NCBI GenBank assembly: GCA_016742275.1
Contig: JACVCD010000008.1
Coordinates: 163,838-227,837, forward strand
Direction: 5' to 3'
DNA from: Gemmatimonadaceae bacterium
Lineage (GTDB): Bacteria; Gemmatimonadota; Gemmatimonadetes; Gemmatimonadales; Gemmatimonadaceae
Length of the DNA stretch: 64,000 nucleotides
Numbering within the stretch: the first letter of the stretch is position 1; each line of letters starts with the position of its first letter. Below the pieces are notes generated by a model. The model was not told the DNA's origin. It did not search any database and saw nothing but the letters and a program-made list of their open reading frames with translations. Position numbers and translations under genes: made by a program. Below, piece by piece: positions 1 through 7,728 of the stretch.

Positions 1-224
1 ATCATGCAACCACTGTGCGTCGCGTTGTCGATGATCTGCTTCTTGGTGAACGTGGAGTAGAACTCGCGCTTGAGCAACATCACACTCGCGAGATCATTCA
101 CGACCATGCAGGCTGCATTGTGATCGGTGAACTGTGCGTTGAACGAAAAGCCCAGTGCGCCGAAGAACTGCTTGGCGCGTTCGACATCCTGGACCGGCAA
201 GTTGGGGAAAATCATGCGTGGCAT
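1..224 (-). CDS. VOC (glyoxalase/bleomycin-resistance-like) protein, 3' end cut by window edge
   Basis: Reads leftward from an ATG at 224 and runs off the window, so only about 74 N-terminal residues are visible. They begin MPRMIFPNLPVQDVERAKQF and continue with a GFSFNAQF strand and an NAACMVV segment, the usual first beta-alpha-beta-beta-beta unit of a vicinal oxygen chelate protein. An AAGGAG sequence lies about 8 bases upstream of the ATG and fixes the start. Such proteins are often metal-dependent lyases, dioxygenases or antibiotic-binding proteins; the substrate cannot be told from this fragment. It lies just downstream of, and in the same direction as, the sigma factor gene, so the two may be co-transcribed. 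Confidence 0.75.
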   Translation of the reverse strand, partial: MPRMIFPNLPVQDVERAKQFFGALGFSFNAQFTDHNAACMVVNDLASVMLLKREFYSTFTKKQIIDNATHSGCM

Positions 225-294
225 GGAGACGCTCCTTGAGGGTATGGATCGATGTATGCCTTTGACTGCATGACCCCTGTGGAATCATCGGTGG

Positions 295-1332
295 TCATGC
301 GGCTGGGTTTGCGGTGACCGGATCCACCGACATCGGCAGACCAAATCGCGGGAACAGGGTGGCGGTATCGAGAAAGTAGGACATCCCGGTGATGCGTTCG
401 TCATCGAGTTCGAGCACCACCAGGGCCCATGGCTCCGCGCCGCCATTGCGGTATTGTCCGAATGCGACCTGACCACAGGCATTGGTCGGCACGAGCACCG
501 ATCCCTTGCAGCCGATGCCTCGACCGGACAGCCAATCGCCCACGTCGCGGTGCCCTTGCAGCCAGAAGTCGACAGGCGGCATGCACAGTGTCACGTCATC
601 CCGCAGCAACGTGATGATTCGCGGCACGTCATAGGCCTCGAAGGCCGAAACGAAGGACTCGACCAGTGTCTGCTGCGTCGCCGTCAGTCCGGTGACACCT
701 GCGCCGTCTCCCGCCGCGAGAGCCACGATGCGATCGAGTTGCTGTTCGGCACGTCGTTCAGTGAGTGTAGCACGTGCACGTTGCACAGCACTGTTCACGC
801 CGGCGACTGACATCTCGAGCGTTTCGGCGACTTCAGCGGCCGACCAGTTGAGCACCTGCATCAGGAGCAAGGCGGCCCGTTGACGCGGCGGAAGAAATTG
901 CAGTGCGGCCACAAACGCGAGACGGATGGCTTCGCGCTGGACCGCTTGTTCGTGCGGGTCGTCGTCTGCGGGAATAGCCGCAAGGTCTGGCACCGGCTCC
1001 AGCCAATGGGTGCGATCGCGCAGACGCAGTTCTTCCTGTGTATTGCCAACCGGACGCGAGTCGATGGGGCGCCAGCGCGGCGAACGGCCGGACAGCGCAT
1101 CGAGACACACATTGGTGGCAATGCGGTGCAACCACGTACCAACCGCGGCACGGCCGTCAAATGCATCTCGCGCCTTCCATGCGCGGAGCAGAGTTTCCTG
1201 CACCGCATCTTCGGCATCGGTGAGGGAGCCGAGCATGCGGTAGCAGTGTGCCGTGAGGCGAGGCCGGTGCGGTTCGAGATCGGGAGCCATGGCCGACAGG
1301 TGGGGGCGATCGATTGTACGACTTGACAGCAA
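295..1332 (-). CDS. ECF-type RNA polymerase sigma factor with C-terminal SnoaL-like domain
   Basis: A 345-residue sigma-70 family protein. Region 2 is clear at about residues 28-95 (HCYRMLGSLTDAEDAVQETL, then a GTWLHRIATNVCLD stretch), and region 4 at about 140-190 (LPPRQRAALLLMQVLNWSAA, then an EVAETLEMSVAGVNSAVQRAR helix-turn-helix). The last about 130 residues resemble the SnoaL/NTF2-like fold found at the C-terminus of SigJ/SigX5-type ECF factors, where the extra domain modulates activity and replaces a classical anti-sigma factor; that role is family knowledge. The longest reading frame starts at a TTG (1332); an ATG at 1290 (MAPDLEPHR) is the main alternative and would leave more room for a promoter facing the divergent gene at 1359. 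I slightly favour the longer form because residues before EPHR still resemble the family. Confidence 0.85.
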   Translation of the reverse strand: MLSSRTIDRPHLSAMAPDLEPHRPRLTAHCYRMLGSLTDAEDAVQETLLRAWKARDAFDGRAAVGTWLHRIATNVCLDALSGRSPRWRPIDSRPVGNTQEELRLRDRTHWLEPVPDLAAIPADDDPHEQAVQREAIRLAFVAALQFLPPRQRAALLLMQVLNWSAAEVAETLEMSVAGVNSAVQRARATLTERRAEQQLDRIVALAAGDGAGVTGLTATQQTLVESFVSAFEAYDVPRIITLLRDDVTLCMPPVDFWLQGHRDVGDWLSGRGIGCKGSVLVPTNACGQVAFGQYRNGGAEPWALVVLELDDERITGMSYFLDTATLFPRFGLPMSVDPVTANPAA

Positions 1333-1358
1333 CCCCAGTATCAGCGAGTTAAGCAGTC

Positions 1359-2669
1359 GTGGATAACGTTACTCATGCACTCGCCGGATTGCTGCTGGCC
1401 GACGCGACTACGTCGTGGGTGGCTCGTCGCAGCAACGTACCGGTTCCGAATCGGTTTGCCAGCGCGGCCGCCGTCCTTGGTGTGATTGCTGCCGAGTTCC
1501 CCGATAGTGATCTCGTATACTCCGGATCCGTACTGGGCATGGGGAAGCTTGGATACCTCATGCATCACCGCGGTCATACACATACCATCGTGTGGGCGGT
1601 GCTGAGCGCGTTGTTTCTATGGTATGTCACGTGCTGGTTGTTGCGCCGTCGATCCAGTGATTCAGAGCACGTGTGGCTGCGCGATCATGGGCGGTGGCCA
1701 TTGTTGGCACTGGCGTTGATCGGGACGCTGTCCCACATCGTGCTGGACTGGACCAATAGCTACGGTGTGCACCCCTTCTGGCCACTCGACAATCGTTGGT
1801 ACTACGGCGATGCCGTATTCATTGTCGAGCCATGGTTGTGGGTCATTGGCATTCCGGCGGTGATTTTTTCGCGGCACACGCGGTGGGCGAAGGCTGTGCT
1901 TGGTGTATTGCTGCTGCTGATTCTTGCTGCGAGCTGGGGGCTGGGACAGGTGGCGCGTCCGGTGGCGGTGTTGATTTCCGCGTTTGTTGTGGTGTGGCTG
2001 TCCCTGCAGTGGCGACTCACCCCCAAATGGCGCGCAGTGAGTGGCATCGGGGTATGGGCTGCAGCCACGGTGACATTCTTCACAGCTTCAGCGCGTGCGA
2101 AGGTGCTTGTTCGGGAGAGCGCGAGACTCAGTGCCAATCTGAGTGCTGGAGCAGAAGCACCTCTTCGAACGTCTGTGTTCTCCGTGCGGGATGTCGTGCT
2201 CAACCCGGCACCGGGTGATCCCACCTGTTGGGCTGCTCTCGCCATCACATCGGATGGTGCAGTGTATCGGTTGGCGTCAGCACAGGTAGCCCCCTTTGGC
2301 GAACTTGCGTCGTGCCGTTCGCGTTACCCGCAGTCCCATCGTGTGGGAGGCGATGCGCTTGCAGCGTTACCTGATGCCACACCAGTCGTGCCATTCGGAT
2401 CCACGCCACACGTACAGTGGCGTACCAGTTGGGCCAGACCGATGAGTGAGTTGGTCGGACTGGCGAATGAGCGCTGTGAGTTTGCCGTTTCCTTGCGTTT
2501 TATGCGGGCGCCTGTATGGCAGCGCAATACAAACGGTACCGTCATGTTGAGCGACGTGCGTTTCGGTGTGGGTGGCGGATTTGCGGAAATGGAGATTCCA
2601 TTCTCTCCCACCCGCGATTGTTCGCTGCGCAATGCCTGGGTTCCGGGCTGGACACCACCGGTGCTGTAG
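1359..2669 (+). CDS. YdjM/DUF457-type membrane-bound metal-dependent hydrolase
   Basis: A 436-residue membrane protein starting at GTG (MDNVTHALAGLLLADATT). The N-terminal half has the family pattern: the NVTHALAG start, an HHRGHTHTIVWA motif near residue 70, and an LSHIVLDWTNSYG motif near residue 125 followed by FWPLDNRWYYGDAVFIVEPW. The conserved His and Asp residues are thought to bind a metal ion at the membrane; the true substrate of the family is unknown. Several hydrophobic helices follow (about residues 150-240), then a soluble, probably periplasmic, C-terminal part of about 170 residues. It is divergent from the sigma factor gene with only 26 bp between the longest frames. The MFS gene downstream starts 41 bp after its stop. 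Confidence 0.8.
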   Translation: MDNVTHALAGLLLADATTSWVARRSNVPVPNRFASAAAVLGVIAAEFPDSDLVYSGSVLGMGKLGYLMHHRGHTHTIVWAVLSALFLWYVTCWLLRRRSSDSEHVWLRDHGRWPLLALALIGTLSHIVLDWTNSYGVHPFWPLDNRWYYGDAVFIVEPWLWVIGIPAVIFSRHTRWAKAVLGVLLLLILAASWGLGQVARPVAVLISAFVVVWLSLQWRLTPKWRAVSGIGVWAAATVTFFTASARAKVLVRESARLSANLSAGAEAPLRTSVFSVRDVVLNPAPGDPTCWAALAITSDGAVYRLASAQVAPFGELASCRSRYPQSHRVGGDALAALPDATPVVPFGSTPHVQWRTSWARPMSELVGLANERCEFAVSLRFMRAPVWQRNTNGTVMLSDVRFGVGGGFAEMEIPFSPTRDCSLRNAWVPGWTPPVL

Positions 2670-2710
2670 CGCGCTCACTTGGCGGGATCCACTTCCAACA
2701 CCACTGACGC

Positions 2711-4021
2711 ATGTCCTGGAAGCGTACCGCCACTTTGTTTCTTGTCAGTCAGGCGCTGTCGTTGTTTGGCACGGCCCTCGTGCAGTACGCGTTGCTGTGG
2801 CACGTCACCCTCACGACCAAGTCCGGCGTGGTGATGACGGTCTACATCCTGTGCGGTTTCGTGCCGGCCTTTTTTGTGTCGCCGTTTGCGGGCGTGTGGG
2901 CCGATCGCATGGATCGCAAACGATTAATGATTCTTTCTGATGGCACGATTGCCCTAGTCACTCTGCTGTTGGCGCTGGTCATGCAGCGCGGCGGACAGGG
3001 TGGGCAGGCCATGTGGCTGATCATGCTCACAGCCGCCGTACGCGCCGTAGGGCAGGCGGTTCAGATGCCAGCTGTAGGTGCGTTCCTTCCGCAGTTTGTG
3101 CCGCCGGATCAGCTGACGCGCATCAACGGCATCCAGAGCACCATTCAATCCGCCACGTTCTTTGGTGCGCCGGTGCTGGCCGGTTTCCTGATGTCGGTGT
3201 GGCCGTTGGCCTGGGTGTTTCTGCTCGACGTCGTCACTGCGGCGGTGGCCATCGCCATGCTGGCGTTTCTTGTGCACGTGCCACCACATGAGCGCGCCGC
3301 GAAAGCCGAGCATGTGTCGTACTTCGAAGATCTCGCGGCGGGGTTTGTCTACGTCAGAGGCCATCGATTCTTTCTGGCCTATTTTGCGTTTGTTGGTGGG
3401 TTGTTAATTCTTGTGGCGCCGGCCGCGTTTCTCACCCCGCTGCAAGTCACACGCACCTATGGCTCCGATGTGTGGCGCCTGACGGCCATCGAAATGGTGT
3501 TTTCGGTTGGCATGATGATCGGCGGTGCGTTGATGGCGGCGTGGGGTGGGTTTCGCAATCGCATCCATACCATGTTCCTGTCCACAGGCATCATGGGTGC
3601 GTGCACCGTGCTGCTTGGTGTCATGCCGAACTTCTGGGTGTACCTCGTACCGATGGGTGTGTTTGGGTTGGCACTACCGCTCTACAACGCGGCGGCCATG
3701 GTGTTGGTACAGGAGCAATCCGAACCGGAGCTGCTCGGTCGTGTGATGGGTGTGTTCACCATGCTCTCCATGTCCATGATGCCGCTGGGCATGCTGATCT
3801 TTGGTCCGTTGGCGGAAGTCGTGCGCATTGAATGGCTGCTGATCGCTACCGGTGCCGCCATGCTGTTGCAGTTGCTGTGGGTTTCCCGCAATCGCACTCT
3901 GGTGGAAGGCGGTTTGGCACCAGCTACTCCGGCGGGGACTGGTGATGCCAACGATGCGAAAACCGAAGACGCCACTACGGACGTGGCGACAGACGCGACC
4001 ACAGACGCGACCACCGCATAA
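2711..4021 (+). CDS. MFS efflux transporter (DHA3/enterobactin- or macrolide-exporter-like)
   Basis: A 436-residue protein with about twelve hydrophobic segments. The N-terminus (WKRTATLFLVSQALSLFGTA) and the loop 2-3 motif GVWADRMDRKRLMILSD are typical of the MFS_3 group of drug, macrolide or siderophore exporters. NGIQSTIQSATFFGAPVLAG in the middle fits the same group. The C-terminal tail after the last helix is hydrophilic and low in complexity, with near-repeats of ATTDVATDATTDATT caused by a 12-bp duplication around 3990-4014; it is probably cytosolic and dispensable. The substrate cannot be inferred. It follows the YdjM-like gene in the same direction and precedes the truncated monooxygenase gene by 11 bp, so the three may form one unit. 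Confidence 0.85.
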   Translation: MSWKRTATLFLVSQALSLFGTALVQYALLWHVTLTTKSGVVMTVYILCGFVPAFFVSPFAGVWADRMDRKRLMILSDGTIALVTLLLALVMQRGGQGGQAMWLIMLTAAVRAVGQAVQMPAVGAFLPQFVPPDQLTRINGIQSTIQSATFFGAPVLAGFLMSVWPLAWVFLLDVVTAAVAIAMLAFLVHVPPHERAAKAEHVSYFEDLAAGFVYVRGHRFFLAYFAFVGGLLILVAPAAFLTPLQVTRTYGSDVWRLTAIEMVFSVGMMIGGALMAAWGGFRNRIHTMFLSTGIMGACTVLLGVMPNFWVYLVPMGVFGLALPLYNAAAMVLVQEQSEPELLGRVMGVFTMLSMSMMPLGMLIFGPLAEVVRIEWLLIATGAAMLLQLLWVSRNRTLVEGGLAPATPAGTGDANDAKTEDATTDVATDATTDATTA

Positions 4022-4032
4022 CGAGGGAACAC

Positions 4033-4449
4033 ATGTACGGACTCATTGGAAAATTCAAAGCCAAGCCGGGTGAACGCGACGCATTGCTGGCATTGTTGCT
4101 CGAAGCGTCGGCCGACATGCCAGGTTGCCGTAGCTACATCGTGGGGCGTGATCTGACCGACGCGGAAGGGATCTGGGTGACGGAGGTGTGGGTCTCAAGT
4201 CCCCACCGGCATAAACCTGCCGCTCGCCACTACTGTCGACAGGCCGGTGCCAAACGCACCTGCTCGTTGACCGGCATCGGCATCACGACGAATTGCTGCA
4301 CGCGCGCGGGTGTGGTTGGAGCCAGCGTGATGCCGATACGCAGTGCACCCGTTCGGCACTTGAGCTTCCACAGACCACGCAGCGCGTTTTCTGCTACGAG
4401 CGGACCATCGGGCGCGCATTCACCACCGGCAGCGTCCACGAGTTTCTGA
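4033..4449 (+). pseudogene. Truncated antibiotic biosynthesis monooxygenase (ABM) domain gene
   Basis: The first about 55 residues (MYGLIGKFKAKPGERDALLA, then LEASADMPGCRSYIVGRDLTDAEGIWVTEVWVS) are a good ABM/YgiN-type quinol monooxygenase N-terminus. Family members are about 95 residues long and continue with a helix and a GRPLIAGF-like strand. Here homology stops near 4195, and the remaining 80 codons are arginine-, cysteine- and histidine-rich and read antisense through the end of the convergent serine hydrolase gene (which stops at 4230). No shifted frame restores the missing half. The simplest reading is a deletion that joined the 5' half of an ABM gene to the 3' flank of the neighbouring gene. 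The reading frame itself is open to 4449, so a hybrid protein could still be made. Confidence 0.6.
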
Positions 4450-5852
4450 ATGGCCGCCGCGCGCCGCGGTGCACTTTCGTCGAGATAGAGATTCATGGCG
4501 GCGATGCTGTCGGCCAACGCTCTATCCCAGCGTTGCACGAGGCGCGTCACCTGCTGCTGTGTGGATACCAACACCGGCGCCGGTTGAATCACACGCGGCT
4601 CGAGTGCCCCAGCGCGTTGCAGTACATCGAAGGCCTGATCGATAGGACCGCCCCATCCCGTGTAGGTGAGATTGCCCAGCGCGATGATGCCGACACCGTA
4701 TTCGGGAAGCCATCGCATTTGCGAGCCGTAACCCGGAAGGCCGCCTGAGTGCGCCACGATGTGATTGAACATGCAGTTTTGCGACACACGCAGACCATAT
4801 GCATAGCCGCCACTGTTGAGCGAGACGGCTCCGTTGGCGAACGATGCCGTTGCACCCGCACCGCGCCAGACCTGCTGCATCTCACGCAGCGACGAGCGCT
4901 TGAGCACGGGATGCTCCGCACCGTCGCGTGCGGGCCATGCGCCAAGCAGCAGGGCTACCCAACGCGAAAGATCGGCGCTCGATGTGAGCATACCACCCAT
5001 GGCGCCAAACGAACCATCAGCGAGTGCCGGTTCTTCCAACCACTGTCCATCCTGCAACCTGTAACCACGTGCCCGGCGGATCTCCGGAACCTGTGCCGTC
5101 TCCATCGTGGTGGAGGTCATGCCAAGCGGCAGCAGAACCTTCTCCCTGATGTACCGCGCGTAGGGCATACCGCCCACATTCACCACGATACGACCCAGAA
5201 TCGCAAAGCCGAAGTTGCTGTATTCATATGCGACACCTGGCACATTCGAGAACGGAATGCCTTCGCGCATGAGTCGCGACAGGTCCGCTTCACTCGCTGA
5301 CAACTGCTGGTCGCCCCACGGATTGTCCTCAGGGAACCCAGCCGCGTGTGACATGAGATGTCGCACGGTGATGCGCGGCGCATCGCTGGTGGAATAGCGG
5401 AGTGTCTTGAGCTCCGGCACATACTTCTCCGCCGGATCATCCAGAGACAGCTTGCCCGCATCACGGAGTTGGAGAATGGCAAGCGCCGTGAAGCTCTTGG
5501 TCATGCTGGCAATGCGAAATACGGTGCTGGTATCCGCCGGTGCATTGCGCGGCACATCACGCACACCGTGGGCCGCAACATGCAGCAGCTTGCCATCCAC
5601 AATCACGCCGTAGGCAATGCCAGGGACGCGGCTGCGTGTCATGAATGTGCGCATGACACTGTCCACGGCCGGCATGGCGCGAGTGAGCTTGGCCAGGCGA
5701 TCGGGATCACGGAATGTGCCTGGCGGAGCAATGCTCGACTGGGCTCCGCTTTCGGCAACAGGAGCTGAAAGCATCGCAGTCAACACGGCGATGGCGACGG
5801 GAGTGGCCATGCCCCCGAAGGCGGCCCGGAAGGTGGTATGGGCAGAAGTCAT
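4230..5852 (-). CDS. Secreted serine hydrolase, beta-lactamase class C / CubicO family
   Basis: From the ATG at 5852 the protein is about 540 residues. It begins with a Sec-type signal (MATPVAIAVLTAML, cleaved near APVAESGAQ). The catalytic SxxK is in FRIASMTKSFTALAIL, the YxN motif in YEYSNFGFAILGRIV, and the third motif in VAHSGGLPGYGS, so the active site looks intact. This fold covers class C beta-lactamases, D-alanyl-D-alanine peptidases and esterases; the substrate cannot be decided from the sequence. After the catalytic domain comes an extra region of about 150 residues of the kind often attached to CubicO enzymes. The frame is open upstream to 5957, but AGAGGA before the 5852 ATG and the signal peptide favour the shorter form. 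Its 3' end faces and overlaps the damaged ABM gene. Confidence 0.85.
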   Translation of the reverse strand: MTSAHTTFRAAFGGMATPVAIAVLTAMLSAPVAESGAQSSIAPPGTFRDPDRLAKLTRAMPAVDSVMRTFMTRSRVPGIAYGVIVDGKLLHVAAHGVRDVPRNAPADTSTVFRIASMTKSFTALAILQLRDAGKLSLDDPAEKYVPELKTLRYSTSDAPRITVRHLMSHAAGFPEDNPWGDQQLSASEADLSRLMREGIPFSNVPGVAYEYSNFGFAILGRIVVNVGGMPYARYIREKVLLPLGMTSTTMETAQVPEIRRARGYRLQDGQWLEEPALADGSFGAMGGMLTSSADLSRWVALLLGAWPARDGAEHPVLKRSSLREMQQVWRGAGATASFANGAVSLNSGGYAYGLRVSQNCMFNHIVAHSGGLPGYGSQMRWLPEYGVGIIALGNLTYTGWGGPIDQAFDVLQRAGALEPRVIQPAPVLVSTQQQVTRLVQRWDRALADSIAAMNLYLDESAPRRAAAIQKLVDAAGGECAPDGPLVAENALRGLWKLKCRTGALRIGITLAPTTPARVQQFVVMPMPVNEQVRLAPACRQ

Positions 5853-5960
5853 GGCATGGATCTGCGTCCTCTTTCCCAAGTGCGCAAGAATCGGAGCGCG
5901 TTCAGAGCACTGGGCGCATTGGTTTGAGGGCATCGGCCCTGCACATTTCCGGAGCACTCC

Positions 5961-6866
5961 ATGACTGGCATCATCACGGGTACCATGACTTCGTCCCGCT
6001 CGCGTTCAACTGATCCCACGACGGCTCCCTCCGCGGACATGGTGGCCCGCATCGAGCGCGTGGCGACCTATATCGCGGCGCATGCCGATGAGCCGTTGCC
6101 GCTGGCTCGTCTCGCAGGTGAGGCATCGATGAGTCCCACGCATCTGCAGCGGGTATTCACGCGAGTGATGGGCGTGAGTCCCAAGGCGTACCAGAGCGCC
6201 CAGCGACTTGAACGATTCAAGACGAATCTTCGCGACGGTCATTCGGTGCTCGATGCGACCTTCGATGCGGGCTACGGCAGTACGAGTCGCATCTACGAAC
6301 AGGTGACTGGCGGACTCGGCATGACACCGCAGGCGTATCGCGCGGGTGGCGCTGGTGAAGTCATCACATTCGCTGTACGCGATACCGACTTTGGTGCGCT
6401 GCTTATGGCCGCAACGGAGCGTGGTGTCTGCCAGGTCGAGTTTGGAGATGCTGCGAGTGAATTGATCGCGCGACTGCAGGCGCAGTTTCCGAATGCCACA
6501 CATCTGCCGGCATCAGAGGCGGCGCGTGAACCGCTTGATGCCTGGATGGATGCATTGCAGGCGCATGTGCTCTCGAAGGCCCCGAGTCCGGAGTTGCCGC
6601 TCGATCTGCGTGGTACGGCGTTTCAGATCAAGGTGTGGCGGTTTCTTCTCAGTGTGAAACCGGGTCGGGTTGTCAGCTATGGCGAGATCGCTGAGGCAAT
6701 CGGCCATCCCGATGCGGTGCGGGCGGTGGGCAGCGCGTGCGGCGCCAATCGCATTGCGGTACTGGTGCCTTGCCATCGAGCGCTGCGGGCGGATGGGGGG
6801 CTTGGGGGGTACCGGTGGGGGATCGAGCGGAAGCTGGTGCTGCTTGGGAATGAGAGAACTGCGTAA
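5961..6866 (+). CDS. AraC-HTH/O6-methylguanine-DNA methyltransferase fusion (Ada-like without N-Ada sensor)
   Basis: A 301-residue protein. Residues about 30-125 form an AraC-type double helix-turn-helix (LARLAGEASMSPTHLQRVFT, then LDATFDAGYGSTSRIYEQ). Residues about 140-295 form the methyltransferase, with GRVVSYGEIAEAIGHPDAVR and the acceptor-cysteine motif VLVPCHRALR followed by GGLGGYRWGIERK. The protein should repair O6-alkylguanine by transferring the alkyl group to its own cysteine. Escherichia coli Ada has an additional N-terminal zinc domain with four cysteines that senses methylphosphotriesters; it is absent here, because the HTH begins almost at the start. A GGAG lies 9 bases before the ATG. 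It is divergent from the serine hydrolase. Confidence 0.9.
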   Translation: MTGIITGTMTSSRSRSTDPTTAPSADMVARIERVATYIAAHADEPLPLARLAGEASMSPTHLQRVFTRVMGVSPKAYQSAQRLERFKTNLRDGHSVLDATFDAGYGSTSRIYEQVTGGLGMTPQAYRAGGAGEVITFAVRDTDFGALLMAATERGVCQVEFGDAASELIARLQAQFPNATHLPASEAAREPLDAWMDALQAHVLSKAPSPELPLDLRGTAFQIKVWRFLLSVKPGRVVSYGEIAEAIGHPDAVRAVGSACGANRIAVLVPCHRALRADGGLGGYRWGIERKLVLLGNERTA

Positions 6867-6927
6867 AGAAACGGCGGGCGTAAAGCACACGCAGGCGTAA
6901 AGGAACCGCACACGAGACGGCGTAAAG
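6861..6927 (+). repeat. Four short direct repeats GCGTAAAG
   Basis: The octamer GCGTAAAG occurs at 6861, 6878, 6895 and 6920, spaced 17, 17 and 25 bp. The first and fourth copies share a longer context (GCGTAAAGAAAC, then GCGGGCG). The first copy contains the stop codon of the Ada-like gene. The array lies in the 135-bp gap before the histidine phosphatase. It could be a decayed tandem duplication or a binding array; nothing else in the gap is recognisable. Confidence 0.7.
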
Positions 6928-7001
6928 AAACTGCGGGCGGGATTGGGTGGTACATTCTTCTCAACGCAGTGACTCAATCGAACAACTGAGAGGGGTTTCC
7001 G

Positions 7002-7574
7002 ATGTCCGTATTTTCTGCCCGTTTCATCAAGACTGTTGCTGGCGCGGCGGCGTTCTGTGCGTCACTGGTTTCCTTTGCGTCGACACGTGTCGAAGCGCAG
7101 CCGACCTTGGTGATTGTGGTGCGTCATGGTGAGAAGCAGCCGACGCCGAATGACCCGTCGCTCAGTGAGGCGGGTGTGGCACGGTCGCTGGCGCTCGACA
7201 GTGCGATCGCACACAGCACACCGGGCACCATTGTGGTTTCGGCTACCAAGCGCACAGCGGAGACGGCCGCTGCCGTCGCCAAGCGGACCGGTGTCACCCC
7301 CACCGTCATTGCGCTTCAAGGCGCCCATGTGAAGAACGTTGCCGACGCGGTCATGAAGGCGAGTGGTGTGGTGCTCGTGGTGGGACACTCCAACACCGTC
7401 CCTGCCATCGTGACGGCGCTCGGCGGCCCCAAGCTGCCTGACATCTGCGATGCGAGCTACGATACGATGTTCATCGTCACGCCAGCGCGTGATGGCAAGC
7501 CGGTACAGGTCGTGCAATCGTCGTATGGAAAGGCCGATGCGGTTGGTGCCGATCAGTGCGCTCCGCCGCGCTGA
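7002..7574 (+). CDS. Exported histidine phosphatase family protein (phosphoglycerate-mutase-like)
   Basis: A 190-residue protein with an N-terminal signal peptide (about residues 1-30, hydrophobic AAAFCASLVSFA ending near VEAQ). The catalytic RHG motif is in IVVRHGEKQPTPNDP, and the second active-site histidine is in VLVVGHSNTVPAIVTALGG, so the phosphohistidine chemistry is preserved. The small size and export signal resemble SixA/PhoE-like phosphatases acting in the periplasm; the substrate is unknown. The gene stands alone between the Ada-like gene and the kinase, and a hairpin follows it at 7636. Confidence 0.85.
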   Translation: MSVFSARFIKTVAGAAAFCASLVSFASTRVEAQPTLVIVVRHGEKQPTPNDPSLSEAGVARSLALDSAIAHSTPGTIVVSATKRTAETAAAVAKRTGVTPTVIALQGAHVKNVADAVMKASGVVLVVGHSNTVPAIVTALGGPKLPDICDASYDTMFIVTPARDGKPVQVVQSSYGKADAVGADQCAPPR

Positions 7575-7635
7575 ACAGGCGTCACTGACGCAGGCGACTG
7601 AAGCAGGCGCAGGTAAGGCCATGATGTGACAATTC

Positions 7636-7676
7636 CAGCCCCGGACGTGTGGCCGTTTGCCACGCTGCCGGGGCTG
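7636..7676 (+). terminator. GC-rich hairpin, probable transcription end after histidine phosphatase gene
   Basis: CAGCCCCGG (7636-7644) pairs perfectly with CCGGGGCTG (7668-7676), and inside it GTGTGGC pairs with GCCACGC with one wobble, leaving a CGTTT loop. There is no T-run after it, so it is terminator-like rather than a canonical intrinsic terminator. It lies between the phosphatase and kinase genes. Confidence 0.5.
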
Positions 7677-7728
7677 TTGGTCACGGCTCCCTTTTCGTGG
7701 TGAATGGCGAAGCGTGAATTGGGCGGCC

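Noticed and set aside
6867..7001. A small gene in the gap with the GCGTAAAG repeats
   Set aside because: No frame with a credible start and composition; the repeats introduce TAA stops.
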